A stretch of 64,000 nt of DNA from Aquibacillus albus (lineage in GTDB: Bacteria; Bacillota; Bacilli; Bacillales; Amphibacillaceae): NCBI RefSeq assembly GCF_016908325.1, contig NZ_JAFBDR010000019.1, positions 1-64,000 on the forward strand. Direction: 5' to 3'. Position 1 is the first letter of the stretch. Every line of letters starts with the position of its first letter. A program made the position numbers and the translations under genes. This document shows, piece after piece, positions 9,008 through 17,939 of the stretch. The notes under the pieces are model-generated. The model was not told where the DNA came from, did no database searches, and worked only from the letters and a program-made list of their open reading frames with translations.

Positions 9008-9445
9008 CTATATTCGCTTCCACCCTGATTTACGGATGACTTGATTAATTACCTCTGAAAATACTAACCCAATTGCAATAGCTCCAGAAATTAAAAGCAC
9101 TTTAGCTGCCAATTGAACCGCTGTATTATAGTCATTTTCAACAAAATTACGCATTGCATCATAGGCCAGCCCACCAGGGACCAATGGAATAATCCCCGAA
9201 ACGATAAAGACAATAATCGGAGTTTTGTATAGTTTGGCACATAGTTGGCTCAATACAGCGACTACAACCGCTGCAGCAACCGTCGCAGGAACGGCATCGA
9301 TACCTAATTCGACGAAGACGATATAAACGATCCAACCACACATACCTACCAGACCACATTGGATTAAGTTTCTTTTAGGTGCATTAAAAATAATGCCGAA
9401 TGTTGCTGCCGCAAAAAAGCTTGTGACTAACTGTTCTATATACAT
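9008..9445 (-). CDS. Threonine/serine exporter, small subunit (ThrE_2, YjjB-like)
   Basis: 145-residue membrane protein, the C-terminal half (DUF3815/ThrE_2) of a split ThrE-type exporter. Four or five hydrophobic helices are visible, including the conserved segment SGIIPLVPGGLAYDAM (residues about 94-109). In actinobacteria the two halves are fused in ThrE; in many bacteria they are two adjacent genes, as here with the partner ending 1 nt upstream. I chose the ATG at 9445, preceded by GGGGGGAT; a GTG at 9490 would overlap the partner and add a non-conserved leader. The actual substrate (threonine/serine, or succinate as for YjjPB of E. coli) is not determined. Confidence 0.85.
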   Translation of the reverse strand: MYIEQLVTSFFAAATFGIIFNAPKRNLIQCGLVGMCGWIVYIVFVELGIDAVPATVAAAVVVAVLSQLCAKLYKTPIIVFIVSGIIPLVPGGLAYDAMRNFVENDYNTAVQLAAKVLLISGAIAIGLVFSEVINQVIRKSGWKRI

Positions 9446-9446
9446 A

Positions 9447-10208
9447 TTATCCCCCCACGATAGATAGTACAACAGCAATACCCGCACCAATTGCGAATGC
9501 AGTTAAAAATGCTTCTGCGCCCTTGGATAGACCCGAAACCAAATGTCCGGCCATTAAATCTCGTACAGCGTTTGTGATTAAAAGGCCAGGTACCAATGGC
9601 ATGACAGAGCCAATGATGATTTTATCTAGCTCATTACCTATTCCAAAAAATAAAAAGCAATACGCAATTAAACCAATCATGACCGCGGCAAAAAACTCAG
9701 CAAAAAAACGAATTTCAACGACACGATGGGAATATACCACCGTGGAGTATCCGATTCCACCTGTAATAAGTGCAGGAATGAAATCACTCCATTGACCATT
9801 AAACATGATAGCAAAACTACCACTTGTCACGGATGCTGCCATTACTTGAACTGGTATGGAATACGCATGTGTTTGTTTTTCAATTTCCTTTAGCCGCTGA
9901 CTCGCCTGAGCTACTGACAGTTCACCGCTGCTAATTTTTCTAGATACACTATTTACTAAAGTTACTTTATGTAAGTCTGTTGAACGTTCAACAATGCGAA
10001 CGAAACTCGTTGGATCTGTATCTTGTATGGAAAAGAGAATGCCCGTCGGTGTCACAAAGCTTTGTGGGTTTTCAATCCCATAAGAAGCTGCAATTCGTAT
10101 CATTGTATCTTCTACACGATACGTTTCGGCACCACTTTGTAACATTAATTTCCCAGCCAATATACAAACTTTAGTGATTTCATTTTTATGATCCGTATGG
10201 TTAGTCAT
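9447..10208 (-). CDS. Threonine/serine exporter, large subunit (ThrE_1, YjjP-like)
   Basis: 253-residue protein with an N-terminal soluble ThrE_1 (DUF1212) domain and five hydrophobic segments from about residue 120. The motif LMLQSGAETYRVEDTM near residue 20 is typical of the family. It forms a complex with the product of the next gene in the inner membrane and exports small metabolites. The stop codon is 1 nt from the start of the small subunit, indicating translational coupling. No regulator lies next to the pair. Confidence 0.87.
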   Translation of the reverse strand: MTNHTDHKNEITKVCILAGKLMLQSGAETYRVEDTMIRIAASYGIENPQSFVTPTGILFSIQDTDPTSFVRIVERSTDLHKVTLVNSVSRKISSGELSVAQASQRLKEIEKQTHAYSIPVQVMAASVTSGSFAIMFNGQWSDFIPALITGGIGYSTVVYSHRVVEIRFFAEFFAAVMIGLIAYCFLFFGIGNELDKIIIGSVMPLVPGLLITNAVRDLMAGHLVSGLSKGAEAFLTAFAIGAGIAVVLSIVGG

Positions 10209-10326
10209 ATTTATCTCTCCATATTTTTCCTACTTCATTTAATTATAAGCAATTCAATAAGGAGGTATCAAATTGATTCATAAATAAAAAGAGAAAGAAC
10301 CTTTCGTCCTTCCTCTCCTCCTATGA

Positions 10327-11475
10327 TCATTTACCAAACGGCAACACATGATAAATAGTGATACCGATACTTCCAACTAATGCAATTCCACCCATACTTA
10401 GGTATAAGAAGCCTCCACCCATCGTATCGATTAACGAACCTCCAATTAGCGAGCCAATTATCCCCGATACACCAAAAAACATCGACACAAACACAAGATG
10501 TCCGGTCGATTGTAATACTTTTGGAATAAGCCTTGTTACATATTGAAAGGCAGACAAGTAAAACACACCAAACGTCAATCCATGTAAAAATTGAAAAGCT
10601 ACGATAAACATCGGATCTTCAATAAAACCGTATGCAAACCAACGAATACTATAAAGTAATCCTGCAATAATAATAAAAACTAGTGGGTGAAGTTTTCTAA
10701 ACCAATACCCGGCAAAAGCAAATACGAGTGCCTCACTTGCCACCCCAACAAACCATGACACTCCAATCAGGCTTTCTGTTCCACCCAACTGGTCAATATA
10801 GATACCTATAAAACTATCATTAGCTCGGTGGGTCGTCGTTATAAACATAATTAAAAATAAAAAGATAATAAAAGGTTTGTTTTTCGTTAGACGTCGTAAA
10901 TCCTTGAATTGAATTGGTTTTGCATTTATTTTTACGTCCTTCAGCCAAAAGCAGACAGCTAAAGCCAATCCAGCCAAAAAGAGATATGGCCAAATCATAT
11001 ATTCAATTCCAACCATAGAAAGTAATTCCCCAACGGCTAGTGATGAAGTAGCAAAACCAATCGAACCCCACATCCGAATCGTTCCAAATGAGATACCTAA
11101 CTCATCAGCTCTTCTTTGGGACAAGCTGTCACCTAATGCCCCAACAGGCGCCGCAAAGAAAAAAAACACGACAGCCATCATTAATAACAGCGGAACCGTT
11201 GTCATTTGCAAGAAAATATAACTTCCAACCATTAAGCATATTAAACAAATAATTACTATCCGTTTAACCGTTTGATACTTATCGCTCATATACCCCCAAA
11301 ATGGCTGAGAAATGATCGCAGCCATCGGACCAATAGCTAAAACCCATCCAATTTCCTTACCATCTAATCCTTTAAACTGAAGATATAATGGCAAAAAACT
11401 TATGATAATCGTATTTGCACCGTGAAAACTGAACAGCAACATCTTTAAAGGAATTAATGATTCTCTATTTGACAA
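10327..11475 (-). CDS. MFS transporter, LacY/phenylpropionate-permease-like
   Basis: 382-residue major facilitator protein with twelve hydrophobic segments. The conserved loop after the second helix reads GYMSDKYQTVKR, and the overall pattern (GWVLAIGPMAAIISQPFWG) matches the MFS_1_like/3-phenylpropionate permease group, which includes Bacillus YwbF. The substrate is unknown and the gene stands alone. A purine-rich stem-like segment at about 10290-10320 may be its terminator but pairs imperfectly. The ATG at 11475 is followed 5' by a normal AGGGGGAG ribosome site. Confidence 0.8.
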   Translation of the reverse strand: MSNRESLIPLKMLLFSFHGANTIIISFLPLYLQFKGLDGKEIGWVLAIGPMAAIISQPFWGYMSDKYQTVKRIVIICLICLMVGSYIFLQMTTVPLLLMMAVVFFFFAAPVGALGDSLSQRRADELGISFGTIRMWGSIGFATSSLAVGELLSMVGIEYMIWPYLFLAGLALAVCFWLKDVKINAKPIQFKDLRRLTKNKPFIIFLFLIMFITTTHRANDSFIGIYIDQLGGTESLIGVSWFVGVASEALVFAFAGYWFRKLHPLVFIIIAGLLYSIRWFAYGFIEDPMFIVAFQFLHGLTFGVFYLSAFQYVTRLIPKVLQSTGHLVFVSMFFGVSGIIGSLIGGSLIDTMGGGFLYLSMGGIALVGSIGITIYHVLPFGK

Positions 11476-11640
11476 TTAAGCTTCTCCCCCTACTAGAGCA
11501 AAAAATATCCTTGAAATACGGAACATTGTATTCGCATTTCAAGGAAAGCATACATCCATATCGTTTTTTAACTATTACCCAATTATACGAGTAAAAGGAT
11601 CGAATGCAAAGGTTTCTTAAACGATAGTGAAAAATAAATT

Positions 11641-11756
11641 AATCAAATAATTTTGATAAAACTGTTGCCAAGCACACTTTTTCATAATATAATTAAATCA
11701 AATAATTTTGATAAAATTTCCTACTATAAATCAATTTTTTTTGATTTAATTATCAA
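11641..11756 (+). promoter_or_regulatory. Promoter with three ArsR/SmtB-like operators
   Basis: A strong promoter TTGCCA (11665-11670), 17-bp spacer, TATAAT (11688-11693) is flanked by identical 16-bp sites of the form ATCAA-N6-TTGAT at 11642-11657 and 11697-11712. A third site lies at 11730-11745, with an overlapping TTGAT-N6-ATCAA repeat at 11741-11756. The two first sites sit just upstream of -35 and over the start point. This arrangement resembles ArsR/SmtB-family metalloregulator control. No arsR gene is in the window, so the regulator would act from elsewhere. Confidence 0.65.
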
Positions 11757-11787
11757 ATAAAATGGATCATACAAGGAGGAGGGTTCC

Positions 11788-12654
11788 ATGCTTCAAGAAA
11801 TAGTAATTAGCTTTCTGAAAATTGCTTTAGAGTTAACCGGATTATTTATTGTTATCACGTTTGTCGTCAGTCTGCTACAAGGATTTATTCCATTTGAAAA
11901 AATTGAAAGACACCTGACAGGAAAAAACAAAATTGCCGGGGTATTTTTTGCTATCATTTTTGCATTTCTTACGCCTTTTTGTTCCTGTTCTACGATTCCG
12001 ATCGTTGTAACGATGTTAAAGAAAAAATTACCCTTTGGTCTAGTTATGATTTTCTTATTTTCATCTCCAGTACTAGACCCGACCATATTAACGATTATGG
12101 GGGTCATTTTAGGGTGGAAGGTAACACTTATTTATATTGTAGTTACAGCAACCTTTTCGATTGTCATCGGGTTGGCATTAGAAGCCTTAGGGATGGAGAA
12201 GGCCGTTAAAAATGTCGTTATGAGTGGTTATCAAGAAAAAACCGTTCCCTTTAGTTTTCGTTATGCATGGAAAGAGACCGTTGATTTAATGAAGTCAGTG
12301 TACCCCTATCTATTCATTGGAGCGGCCATTGGAGCAACAATCTATGGAATTGTTCCAACTGAGTGGATATCAAACACATTCGGAGCAGAGCATTGGTGGC
12401 TCATTCCGTTAGCTGCAGTTGTTGGTATCCCTTTATATATTCGGTTATCTAGTATGATTCCAATTTCTCAAATGTTAATTCTAAAAGGGATGGCCCTAGG
12501 ACCAGTTATGGCAATGATGATTAGTTCAGCGGGTGCCAGTTTACCAGAAGTAATGCTTTTAAAATCGATTTTCAAAGTGCAACTCGTCATCCTTTTTGTT
12601 CTATCGGTTATTACTATGTCTACCTTATCCGGGTTTATTTTCTACCTATTATAG
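11788..12654 (+). CDS. ArsP/YraQ-type permease (organoarsenical or metalloid efflux candidate)
   Basis: 288-residue membrane protein with about eight helices of the DUF318/ArsP permease family. The conserved cytosolic-membrane motif TPFCSCSTIP places a cysteine pair at residues 65 and 67; in characterised ArsP proteins equivalent cysteines bind trivalent organoarsenicals. The gene has an AAGGAGGAGGG ribosome site and its own promoter with ArsR-like operators. It is followed by a gene for a 44-residue peptide with three Cys-Cys pairs and a terminator, forming a two-gene operon. Arsenic transport is inferred; some family members have other or unknown substrates. Confidence 0.78.
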   Translation: MLQEIVISFLKIALELTGLFIVITFVVSLLQGFIPFEKIERHLTGKNKIAGVFFAIIFAFLTPFCSCSTIPIVVTMLKKKLPFGLVMIFLFSSPVLDPTILTIMGVILGWKVTLIYIVVTATFSIVIGLALEALGMEKAVKNVVMSGYQEKTVPFSFRYAWKETVDLMKSVYPYLFIGAAIGATIYGIVPTEWISNTFGAEHWWLIPLAAVVGIPLYIRLSSMIPISQMLILKGMALGPVMAMMISSAGASLPEVMLLKSIFKVQLVILFVLSVITMSTLSGFIFYLL

Positions 12655-12697
12655 ATGATGTTCAAAAAGTCTCAGGTTATAAAAGGAGGTGATTACC

Positions 12698-12832
12698 ATG
12701 ATAAATTTACTGAAAAAGGTCGTAGGAAAAAGTGAAAAAGAAGCTTCATCCTGTTGTACCATCCAAATTACAGAAAAAAAGGAAAACAAAGAAGAGGATT
12801 GTTGTGATAACTCGGATTCTTCTTGTTGTTAA
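12698..12832 (+). CDS. Micropeptide with three vicinal cysteine pairs
   Basis: 44-residue peptide that I do not recognise as a named family. It begins MINLLKKVVG and contains ASSCC (Cys19-20), EEDCC (35-36) and a C-terminal SSCC (43-44). The rest is Lys/Glu-rich and probably unstructured. An ideal AAAGGAGGTGAT ribosome site lies 4 nt before the ATG, and a strong terminator follows 8 nt after the stop, so it is almost certainly expressed. It is 43 nt downstream of the ArsP-like permease. Vicinal cysteines bind As(III), Sb(III) or other soft metals, as the pairs of the ArsD chaperone do, so a metalloid-binding partner for the permease is the inference. Confidence 0.7.
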   Translation: MINLLKKVVGKSEKEASSCCTIQITEKKENKEEDCCDNSDSSCC

Positions 12833-12840
12833 GCAAGAAA

Positions 12841-12881
12841 GGCTGTCCCTTCATTGCAAGGGCAGCCCTTCTTCTTTTTTT
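12841..12881 (+). terminator. Terminator of the arsP-like operon
   Basis: Hairpin GGCTGTCCCTT / AAGGGCAGCC (loop CATTGC, one G-U pair), then a long T-rich run ending in TTTTTTT; it reaches the stop codon of the convergent CAP-domain gene. Confidence 0.85.
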
Positions 12882-13635
12882 ATTTCTTAATAAACAACTG
12901 TGTCCAGTAATCTCCGTTCGAAGCATACCCAACACCTATATGCGTTACTTTCTTGTTTAAAATGTTTTTTCTGTGACCCGGACTATTCATCCATCCCTCA
13001 ACAACCTCTTGTGCTGATTGTTGACCTCTTGCAATGTTTTCTGCAGCAGTTGTGTACTCTATTCCCTGTGATTGCAACATATCAAAAGGAGTACCATATG
13101 TCGGAGAATTATGTGAGAAATAATTATTATTCGCCATGTCCTCTGACTTCATCTGTGCTGCATTTGTTAATGGCTGGTCCTGTTTAAGCGGTGGTAAGCC
13201 ATTGTTTTGTCTTTCCTGATTCGTTAATTCAATAACTTCTGCCTGTATATTTGTTGGTTGATTTTCTGTTTGTTTTTGTTGTGGTTGGTTCTGCTCCTCT
13301 TGTTGAGGAATTGCTTGTTGTTGCTGATCTGGATTTTGTTGTTGGTAACGCTGATTTGTGTCAGGTTGAGCTTGTTGCCCGTTCTGTCCACCAGGAATTC
13401 TAAATATATTTTGCTCACGCCCCGGTCGAACAGGGATGTCATACCTATTTGGAATTTCATTAACTCCAAAATTATTATCATTATCACCTGCATTAAATCC
13501 CACTTGTTGTGGTGTTGCAGGATCATTACCTGGATTTGCTTGATCGATCTGGTTCGCATCATTATTACAACCAGTTGCCACAACACCTAGAAGGAATGCT
13601 AATACGGTGTATTGAAAAATCTTCATGTTTTTCAC
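12880..13635 (-). CDS. CAP-domain (SCP/PR-1) lipoprotein, YkwD-like
   Basis: 251-residue exported lipoprotein. The signal peptide ends in a lipobox-like VATGC (Cys23). A long low-complexity linker rich in Gln, Asn and Pro follows (about residues 30-125), and then a C-terminal CAP domain starting at ELTNQERQNNGLPPL. CAP-family residues are visible in SHNSP, AENIARGQ and WMNSPGHRKNIL. Bacillus YkwD and YlbC have the same plan. The biochemical role of bacterial CAP proteins is poorly known. The gene stands alone and converges on the micropeptide operon. Confidence 0.85.
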   Translation of the reverse strand: MKNMKIFQYTVLAFLLGVVATGCNNDANQIDQANPGNDPATPQQVGFNAGDNDNNFGVNEIPNRYDIPVRPGREQNIFRIPGGQNGQQAQPDTNQRYQQQNPDQQQQAIPQQEEQNQPQQKQTENQPTNIQAEVIELTNQERQNNGLPPLKQDQPLTNAAQMKSEDMANNNYFSHNSPTYGTPFDMLQSQGIEYTTAAENIARGQQSAQEVVEGWMNSPGHRKNILNKKVTHIGVGYASNGDYWTQLFIKK

Positions 13636-13768
13636 CTCTGTTTTTAAAATTAATCATTTATACTATTTACTTAAACAGAGGTGTTATGCTTTATATTTCG
13701 CATTAACATCTATTAGTCATTTTGCTAAAATTTGATTACTTATATTTAAAAGCAGATGTTCAAAAAAG

Positions 13769-14788
13769 TTATATTCTTTTCAGCGTAAAGCTCGGAATCA
13801 TTTCACCAATCTTTTCTTTTCTTGCATTACGGACAGGAGCATGATGGTATTCAGATAATTGACTGAACGCATTTTCAGTTCCAATCCCTAACTGATGAAG
13901 CACTTCCATCGAAGCAACATTGGTCGCTCGCTCGTTACCATCTTCTACTTTTAAAGCTATTCCAATGCCGGTATCTTTGTCACCGATACAATGTACACCT
14001 TCTGCACCAACCTTAGCTACAAGCCGCCCATTAAATACCCGCATTAAGTCGGTATCATACCGGTCTGTTCCTGCTACCATCTCTGGATACTTAGTCATTG
14101 CTTCACGAATTTTCTCAAATGATGCTTTTCTTTGCTCACTTCCATTTGCCCAAAGATTCGGCACAGCTAATCTTGTGAAAGCCAAAGCAAGGTTGTATAA
14201 CGGTAAACGATGAACAGGGAGACCACAACCATCAACGGAAGTAGCTATTTTTTCCTTTGCATAGTCGCTAGCGTTGGAAATAACCTCGATAATTTCTAAC
14301 TGATACGGATGATCTGGATCTCTATAATGATCAATATCCAATGCTTTTTTAAGGGACCCTGCAAGCATTCCCGCATGTTTACCGGAACAGTTATGATAAA
14401 CTGGGGTCAGCTCCCCTCCACTTTTTATCAGTTTTTTATAACTATCCTTGTCCCTTGGTATATGAGTACCACACTGAAGTGCACTTTCCTCTAAGTCAAT
14501 TTTCGCTAATACATCCTTTACTCCTTGTCTATGAAAGTCTTCACTGTTATGACTCGCACAAAACAAGGCAAGCTCTTTTTGCGTTAACCCATAAGTCTCG
14601 ATTGCACCAGATTCAACTAATGGTGCCGCCTGAAATGGCTTTAGCGAGGAGCGGCCAAATGTCAGGCGAAATGGATCGCCATAATATCCGATTAATTTAC
14701 CTTCAGCTGATACTACAGCTATATGTACTTGGTGACTACTTTCTATGTATTGTCCTCTATAGACATGAACCTCATGCAGCTTCGTCAA
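13769..14788 (-). CDS. L-asparaginase II family protein (thermolabile type)
   Basis: 339-residue protein of the Asparaginase_II family (Rhizobium etli-type, class 3), which hydrolyses asparagine to aspartate and ammonia in the cytosol. Characteristic segments are GRSSLKPFQA near residue 48, CSGKHAGM with its conserved Cys-Ser-x-Lys near residue 135, and DGCGLPVH near residue 188. This family is unrelated to the AnsA/AnsB fold. No amino-acid carrier or regulator is adjacent. The start codon lies 15 nt after a GGGGAG sequence, slightly long. Some homologues are annotated only by similarity, so activity is inferred. Confidence 0.85.
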   Translation of the reverse strand: MTKLHEVHVYRGQYIESSHQVHIAVVSAEGKLIGYYGDPFRLTFGRSSLKPFQAAPLVESGAIETYGLTQKELALFCASHNSEDFHRQGVKDVLAKIDLEESALQCGTHIPRDKDSYKKLIKSGGELTPVYHNCSGKHAGMLAGSLKKALDIDHYRDPDHPYQLEIIEVISNASDYAKEKIATSVDGCGLPVHRLPLYNLALAFTRLAVPNLWANGSEQRKASFEKIREAMTKYPEMVAGTDRYDTDLMRVFNGRLVAKVGAEGVHCIGDKDTGIGIALKVEDGNERATNVASMEVLHQLGIGTENAFSQLSEYHHAPVRNARKEKIGEMIPSFTLKRI

Positions 14789-14867
14789 TTTTATTCTCCC
14801 CTTTGTTCATTGCTTATCACTATACACATGTTACTACGAACCGAATGAAACTGGAATCCATAACACC

Positions 14868-15599
14868 TTATAAATGATGTAGCCACAGTGAAATAAAAAC
14901 CCCTATCGAAGTAATGAATCCAACACTTGGTCCGCCTTTTTTAAATGCTTCTGGCATCATCGTTGAAGCAATCATAGAGATAATAGCGCCTCCAGCGAAT
15001 GCACTCATTATTGCTTTTATGCTATCCGGTGCTGCCTCAAGAAATGTTCCACCAACAGAGCTAAGCGCAGAAAAAAATACAACAAGTAACCAAAGGAAGA
15101 TAATCTTTTTCTTTGAATACCCATTCTTTTGCAAGCCAACAGTGCTTGATATTCCTTCTGGTAAATTACTTATAAAAATAGAAATGACGAGTGCTAAGCT
15201 TACCGATTCTCCACCAATCAAGCTCATCCCAATCATCGCTGATTCAGGTAACGTATCCATAATTGTTCCAATAAAAATCCCTAATCCTGCACTTGATGAC
15301 GACGTATCATGTTGTCGATCTGATTCTTTCCGTTGATGACCACCTTTATTTGTTACAATGATATCTAAAATAGTGAATACTAACGCTCCTCCAAGAAATC
15401 CAATGGCAAGTTCTTTAAAACCACTTAACTCTAAGGCTTCTCCTAGGAGTTCATACGTTGTTGCGCCTATTAGGGCTCCTGTTCCCAGAGCCATGATAAA
15501 CGCAATTAAACGCTTAGGAATGGAAAACTTCAGAACAATTATGGCACCTGCCATTGTTGCAGATGCAGCAATGGTACCCCATAGTATCGCATTCCACAT
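14868..15599 (-). CDS. ZIP-family divalent metal transporter
   Basis: 243-residue membrane protein with eight hydrophobic segments. Helix 4 has SNLPEGISS and helix 5 has GGAIISMIASTMMPEAF; the polar residues in these helices form the metal path in ZIP carriers such as ZupT, which import zinc or other divalent ions. The intracellular loop between helices 3 and 4 is short and contains GGHQRK and DRQHD. The gene stands alone after an AGGAGG-like site. The substrate metal is not determined. Confidence 0.82.
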   Translation of the reverse strand: MWNAILWGTIAASATMAGAIIVLKFSIPKRLIAFIMALGTGALIGATTYELLGEALELSGFKELAIGFLGGALVFTILDIIVTNKGGHQRKESDRQHDTSSSSAGLGIFIGTIMDTLPESAMIGMSLIGGESVSLALVISIFISNLPEGISSTVGLQKNGYSKKKIIFLWLLVVFFSALSSVGGTFLEAAPDSIKAIMSAFAGGAIISMIASTMMPEAFKKGGPSVGFITSIGVFISLWLHHL

Positions 15600-15760
15600 G
15601 AAGAAAAGCCTCCTATCAGAATGAAACTACTCGCTACCATTAAAATCATCCAAAATTAAGGGAAATATTCGCGCAATTACTGAATGTTTGTCTTTTTTCG
15701 CGAGAAGACCCCCACTTCAACAAAAGTGACCATTTTCCTCATTTATGTTAAAAGGCAAAC

Positions 15761-15805
15761 AAAAACAGCTATCGATTGAATTTTTTCAAACGGATAGCTG
15801 TTTTT
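15761..15805. terminator. Isolated bidirectional terminator-like hairpin
   Basis: Perfect 13-bp arms (15761-15773 and 15793-15805) with A and T runs outside. It lies just after the stop codon of the decayed reading frame described at 15819-16007, about 200 nt downstream of the MATE gene. The rest of 15600-15760 holds nothing I recognise. Confidence 0.6.
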
Positions 15806-15818
15806 ATATGTAGTACCC

Positions 15819-16007
15819 CTAGACAATTGAAACCAACGATGATCGTAACGACTCATCCCCCAATATTGCTAAAGACTTCCCTTGCTTTCTCTCTATCTCT
15901 AAGAAAACTTTATCATCTAATCTTCCACACTCCAACATTTTTGTAAGATTATGTCACGAAGAATTTAACCTAACAACGAGCCCACCAAGAGCTGCGCCAC
16001 TTATCAT
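15819..16007 (-). pseudogene. Possible decayed small gene after the MATE gene
   Basis: A single reading frame opens with an ATG that overlaps the MATE stop codon (ATGA), is broken by TGA at 15954-15956, and continues to TAG at 15819. The second part encodes a plausible 39-residue stretch (MLECGRLDDKVFLEIERK and on) ending 14 nt before a terminator-like hairpin. I do not recognise the product. The frame conservation across the stop suggests a gene with a nonsense mutation, but chance cannot be excluded. Confidence 0.3.
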
Positions 16008-17362
16008 TTGGTGTCTTTTTGAACATCCTCTTTAAATATTTCTTTTTCTCTCCACCTGCCATATCGATAATACAAAAATGCGAATAAACTGCTGATTACA
16101 AAACTAATCCCCATCCCTAATCCAATTCCTATTTCGCCAAACTTGGACGAGAACAAATATGTAAGTGGATAACGTAAAATCCAGAATGAGATGACATTTA
16201 AAATTAGCACTTGATACATGGCCCCTGCAGCTCGAACAACACCATTTAAAATAAAATTAATTCCTAAAAATGGGTAAAAGAAAGCAACAATGGTTAAATA
16301 AGTAGCACCAAATTGTACAGCAGCTTGATCTTGTATAAATAATTGAATCCCGAATTGCGCAAATAAAACAAGGAGTAATGCAACAAAAAGCATGATTAAA
16401 AAATTATAGATAACTCCATATTTAGAAATTTTCGATACCCTTTCCCATTTATTCACACCGATATTTTGACCAGCCATACTATTTACAGCAGTGCCCAACG
16501 CATGACAAGGTAAAATAAAGATACTATCTAGTCGTTGCGCTGCACTAAACCCTGCAACGACAGCCTCTCCATGTGAAGTAACGACACTCATAATTGCTGC
16601 AGACCCAGCAGAAATGACTGACATTTGCAGTCCTGATGGGATACCTAAGTGTAAAATTAGCTTTACTTCAGCAATGGCAGGTAAAGATGGAACGGGGAAT
16701 GGAACAAGCTCTTTACGAAGGACATAGTAAATACCATATAAAAAAGCAATCCCTTGAGAGCATACCGTTGCATACGCTGCTCCATGTATCCCTAAGTCAA
16801 AAACAGAAATAAAAACAGGATCAAAAATAAAATTTAATATAACTGCAATCATAACGAATCGAAGTGGAGTTTTACTATCACCTATTGCACGTAAAACAGT
16901 TCCAATAAAATTGTAGCCTAATAAAAAAAGAATCCCTAATGCATTTATTTTCAAGTAAACGGACGCGTCATCCATCATAGATGAGGGTGTGCCTAACAAG
17001 CTTAAAATCGGATTTGCTAAAAGAAACCCAATCAAACCTAAAAAGATTGCCATTATCGTTAACGTAACCACAAACGCATTTAAATAGCTTTTTAGACCCT
17101 CTTCATTTCCTTTCCCTTTTTGTTGGGATAATACAGTTAACGTTGTATTATTTATTCCGATAATAAATGACAACAACGTAAAAATGACAATACTTGAAAC
17201 TGCAACTGCTCCTAACGCATTTGCCCCTAATAAATTTCCCACCCATAAGCTATCAATAAACTGATAGGATACTTGCAGCAAGTTGGTAAACATAATTGGG
17301 GCAGAGAAGGTCAATAGTTGATTGATTATCTTTCCATTTGTAAAATCCTGCTGTTTTCTCAT
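16004..17362 (-). CDS. MATE-family multidrug/toxin exporter
   Basis: 452-residue membrane protein with twelve hydrophobic segments arranged as two similar halves, each with a MatE domain. The first half opens LLTFSAPIMFTNLLQVSYQFIDSLWVGNLLGANALGAVAVSS, represented here by QFIDSLWVGN near residue 32, typical of the DinF/NorM superfamily. It exchanges cations for drugs or metabolites. A short charged C-terminal tail ends the protein. No regulator is adjacent. The substrate is unknown. Confidence 0.9.
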   Translation of the reverse strand: MRKQQDFTNGKIINQLLTFSAPIMFTNLLQVSYQFIDSLWVGNLLGANALGAVAVSSIVIFTLLSFIIGINNTTLTVLSQQKGKGNEEGLKSYLNAFVVTLTIMAIFLGLIGFLLANPILSLLGTPSSMMDDASVYLKINALGILFLLGYNFIGTVLRAIGDSKTPLRFVMIAVILNFIFDPVFISVFDLGIHGAAYATVCSQGIAFLYGIYYVLRKELVPFPVPSLPAIAEVKLILHLGIPSGLQMSVISAGSAAIMSVVTSHGEAVVAGFSAAQRLDSIFILPCHALGTAVNSMAGQNIGVNKWERVSKISKYGVIYNFLIMLFVALLLVLFAQFGIQLFIQDQAAVQFGATYLTIVAFFYPFLGINFILNGVVRAAGAMYQVLILNVISFWILRYPLTYLFSSKFGEIGIGLGMGISFVISSLFAFLYYRYGRWREKEIFKEDVQKDTK

Positions 17363-17552
17363 TACACATTCTCCTCTATCCGCTCTTGTTACTTTTATTC
17401 ATTTTACCAGGAGATCAATGTTTCAGCATCGACAAAAGCTTCTTTTCCCAAACGAGAATATAGTAATATCTATGAATGATTAACATACTATGATGATAAG
17501 TGTATCCTTTAATGGTTACTTCCAATTACCAAGCAAAAGGAGAATCTTATCT

Positions 17553-17765
17553 ATGGAAACATTTGGACGTGGATGCTTGTATATTATGGTTGGGATTATT
17601 GTCCTAACAATCATTGCTATGATTACTCGAAGCTCGATTAATATCCCTTTGATTGTTCTTATTCCGTTGCTTTTCATTGCATTCTGGGCTGCAAGCCAAA
17701 AAACAAAATCAAACAGTGGGGATGCAGGTGGCTTTGGAGGAGATGATGATGACGATAGTGATTAA
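17553..17765 (+). CDS. Small membrane protein with acidic tail
   Basis: 70-residue protein of unknown function. Two hydrophobic segments (about residues 8-27 and 32-50) are followed by a tail with GGFGG and a run of aspartates. I start at the ATG at 17553, which has AAAGGAG nine nt upstream; the longer frame from 17490 lacks a ribosome site. No terminator is evident. Nothing around it suggests a role. Confidence 0.6.
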   Translation: METFGRGCLYIMVGIIVLTIIAMITRSSINIPLIVLIPLLFIAFWAASQKTKSNSGDAGGFGGDDDDDSD

Positions 17766-17939
17766 ACAAGGTGTTTTTTACTTTACAGCTATCAAATGAA
17801 TACATAAAGAATTATTTCTTCTTTTCTTTCCCGCACTCCCCTTTATCAATTTATAACCTTAGCGGAAACGATATCCTCGAAAAAAACATTGTTATATAAA
17901 CTTACAACAAAAGGGAAAATTTCCTCCTTAATCCCTATA

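Noticed and set aside
10290-10320. Terminator after the MFS gene
   Set aside because: Purine/pyrimidine tracts face each other but pair with several mismatches and G-U pairs.
13224-13590. Overlapping frames in the Gln-rich part of the CAP lipoprotein
   Set aside because: They are produced by low-complexity CAA repeats in the real gene.
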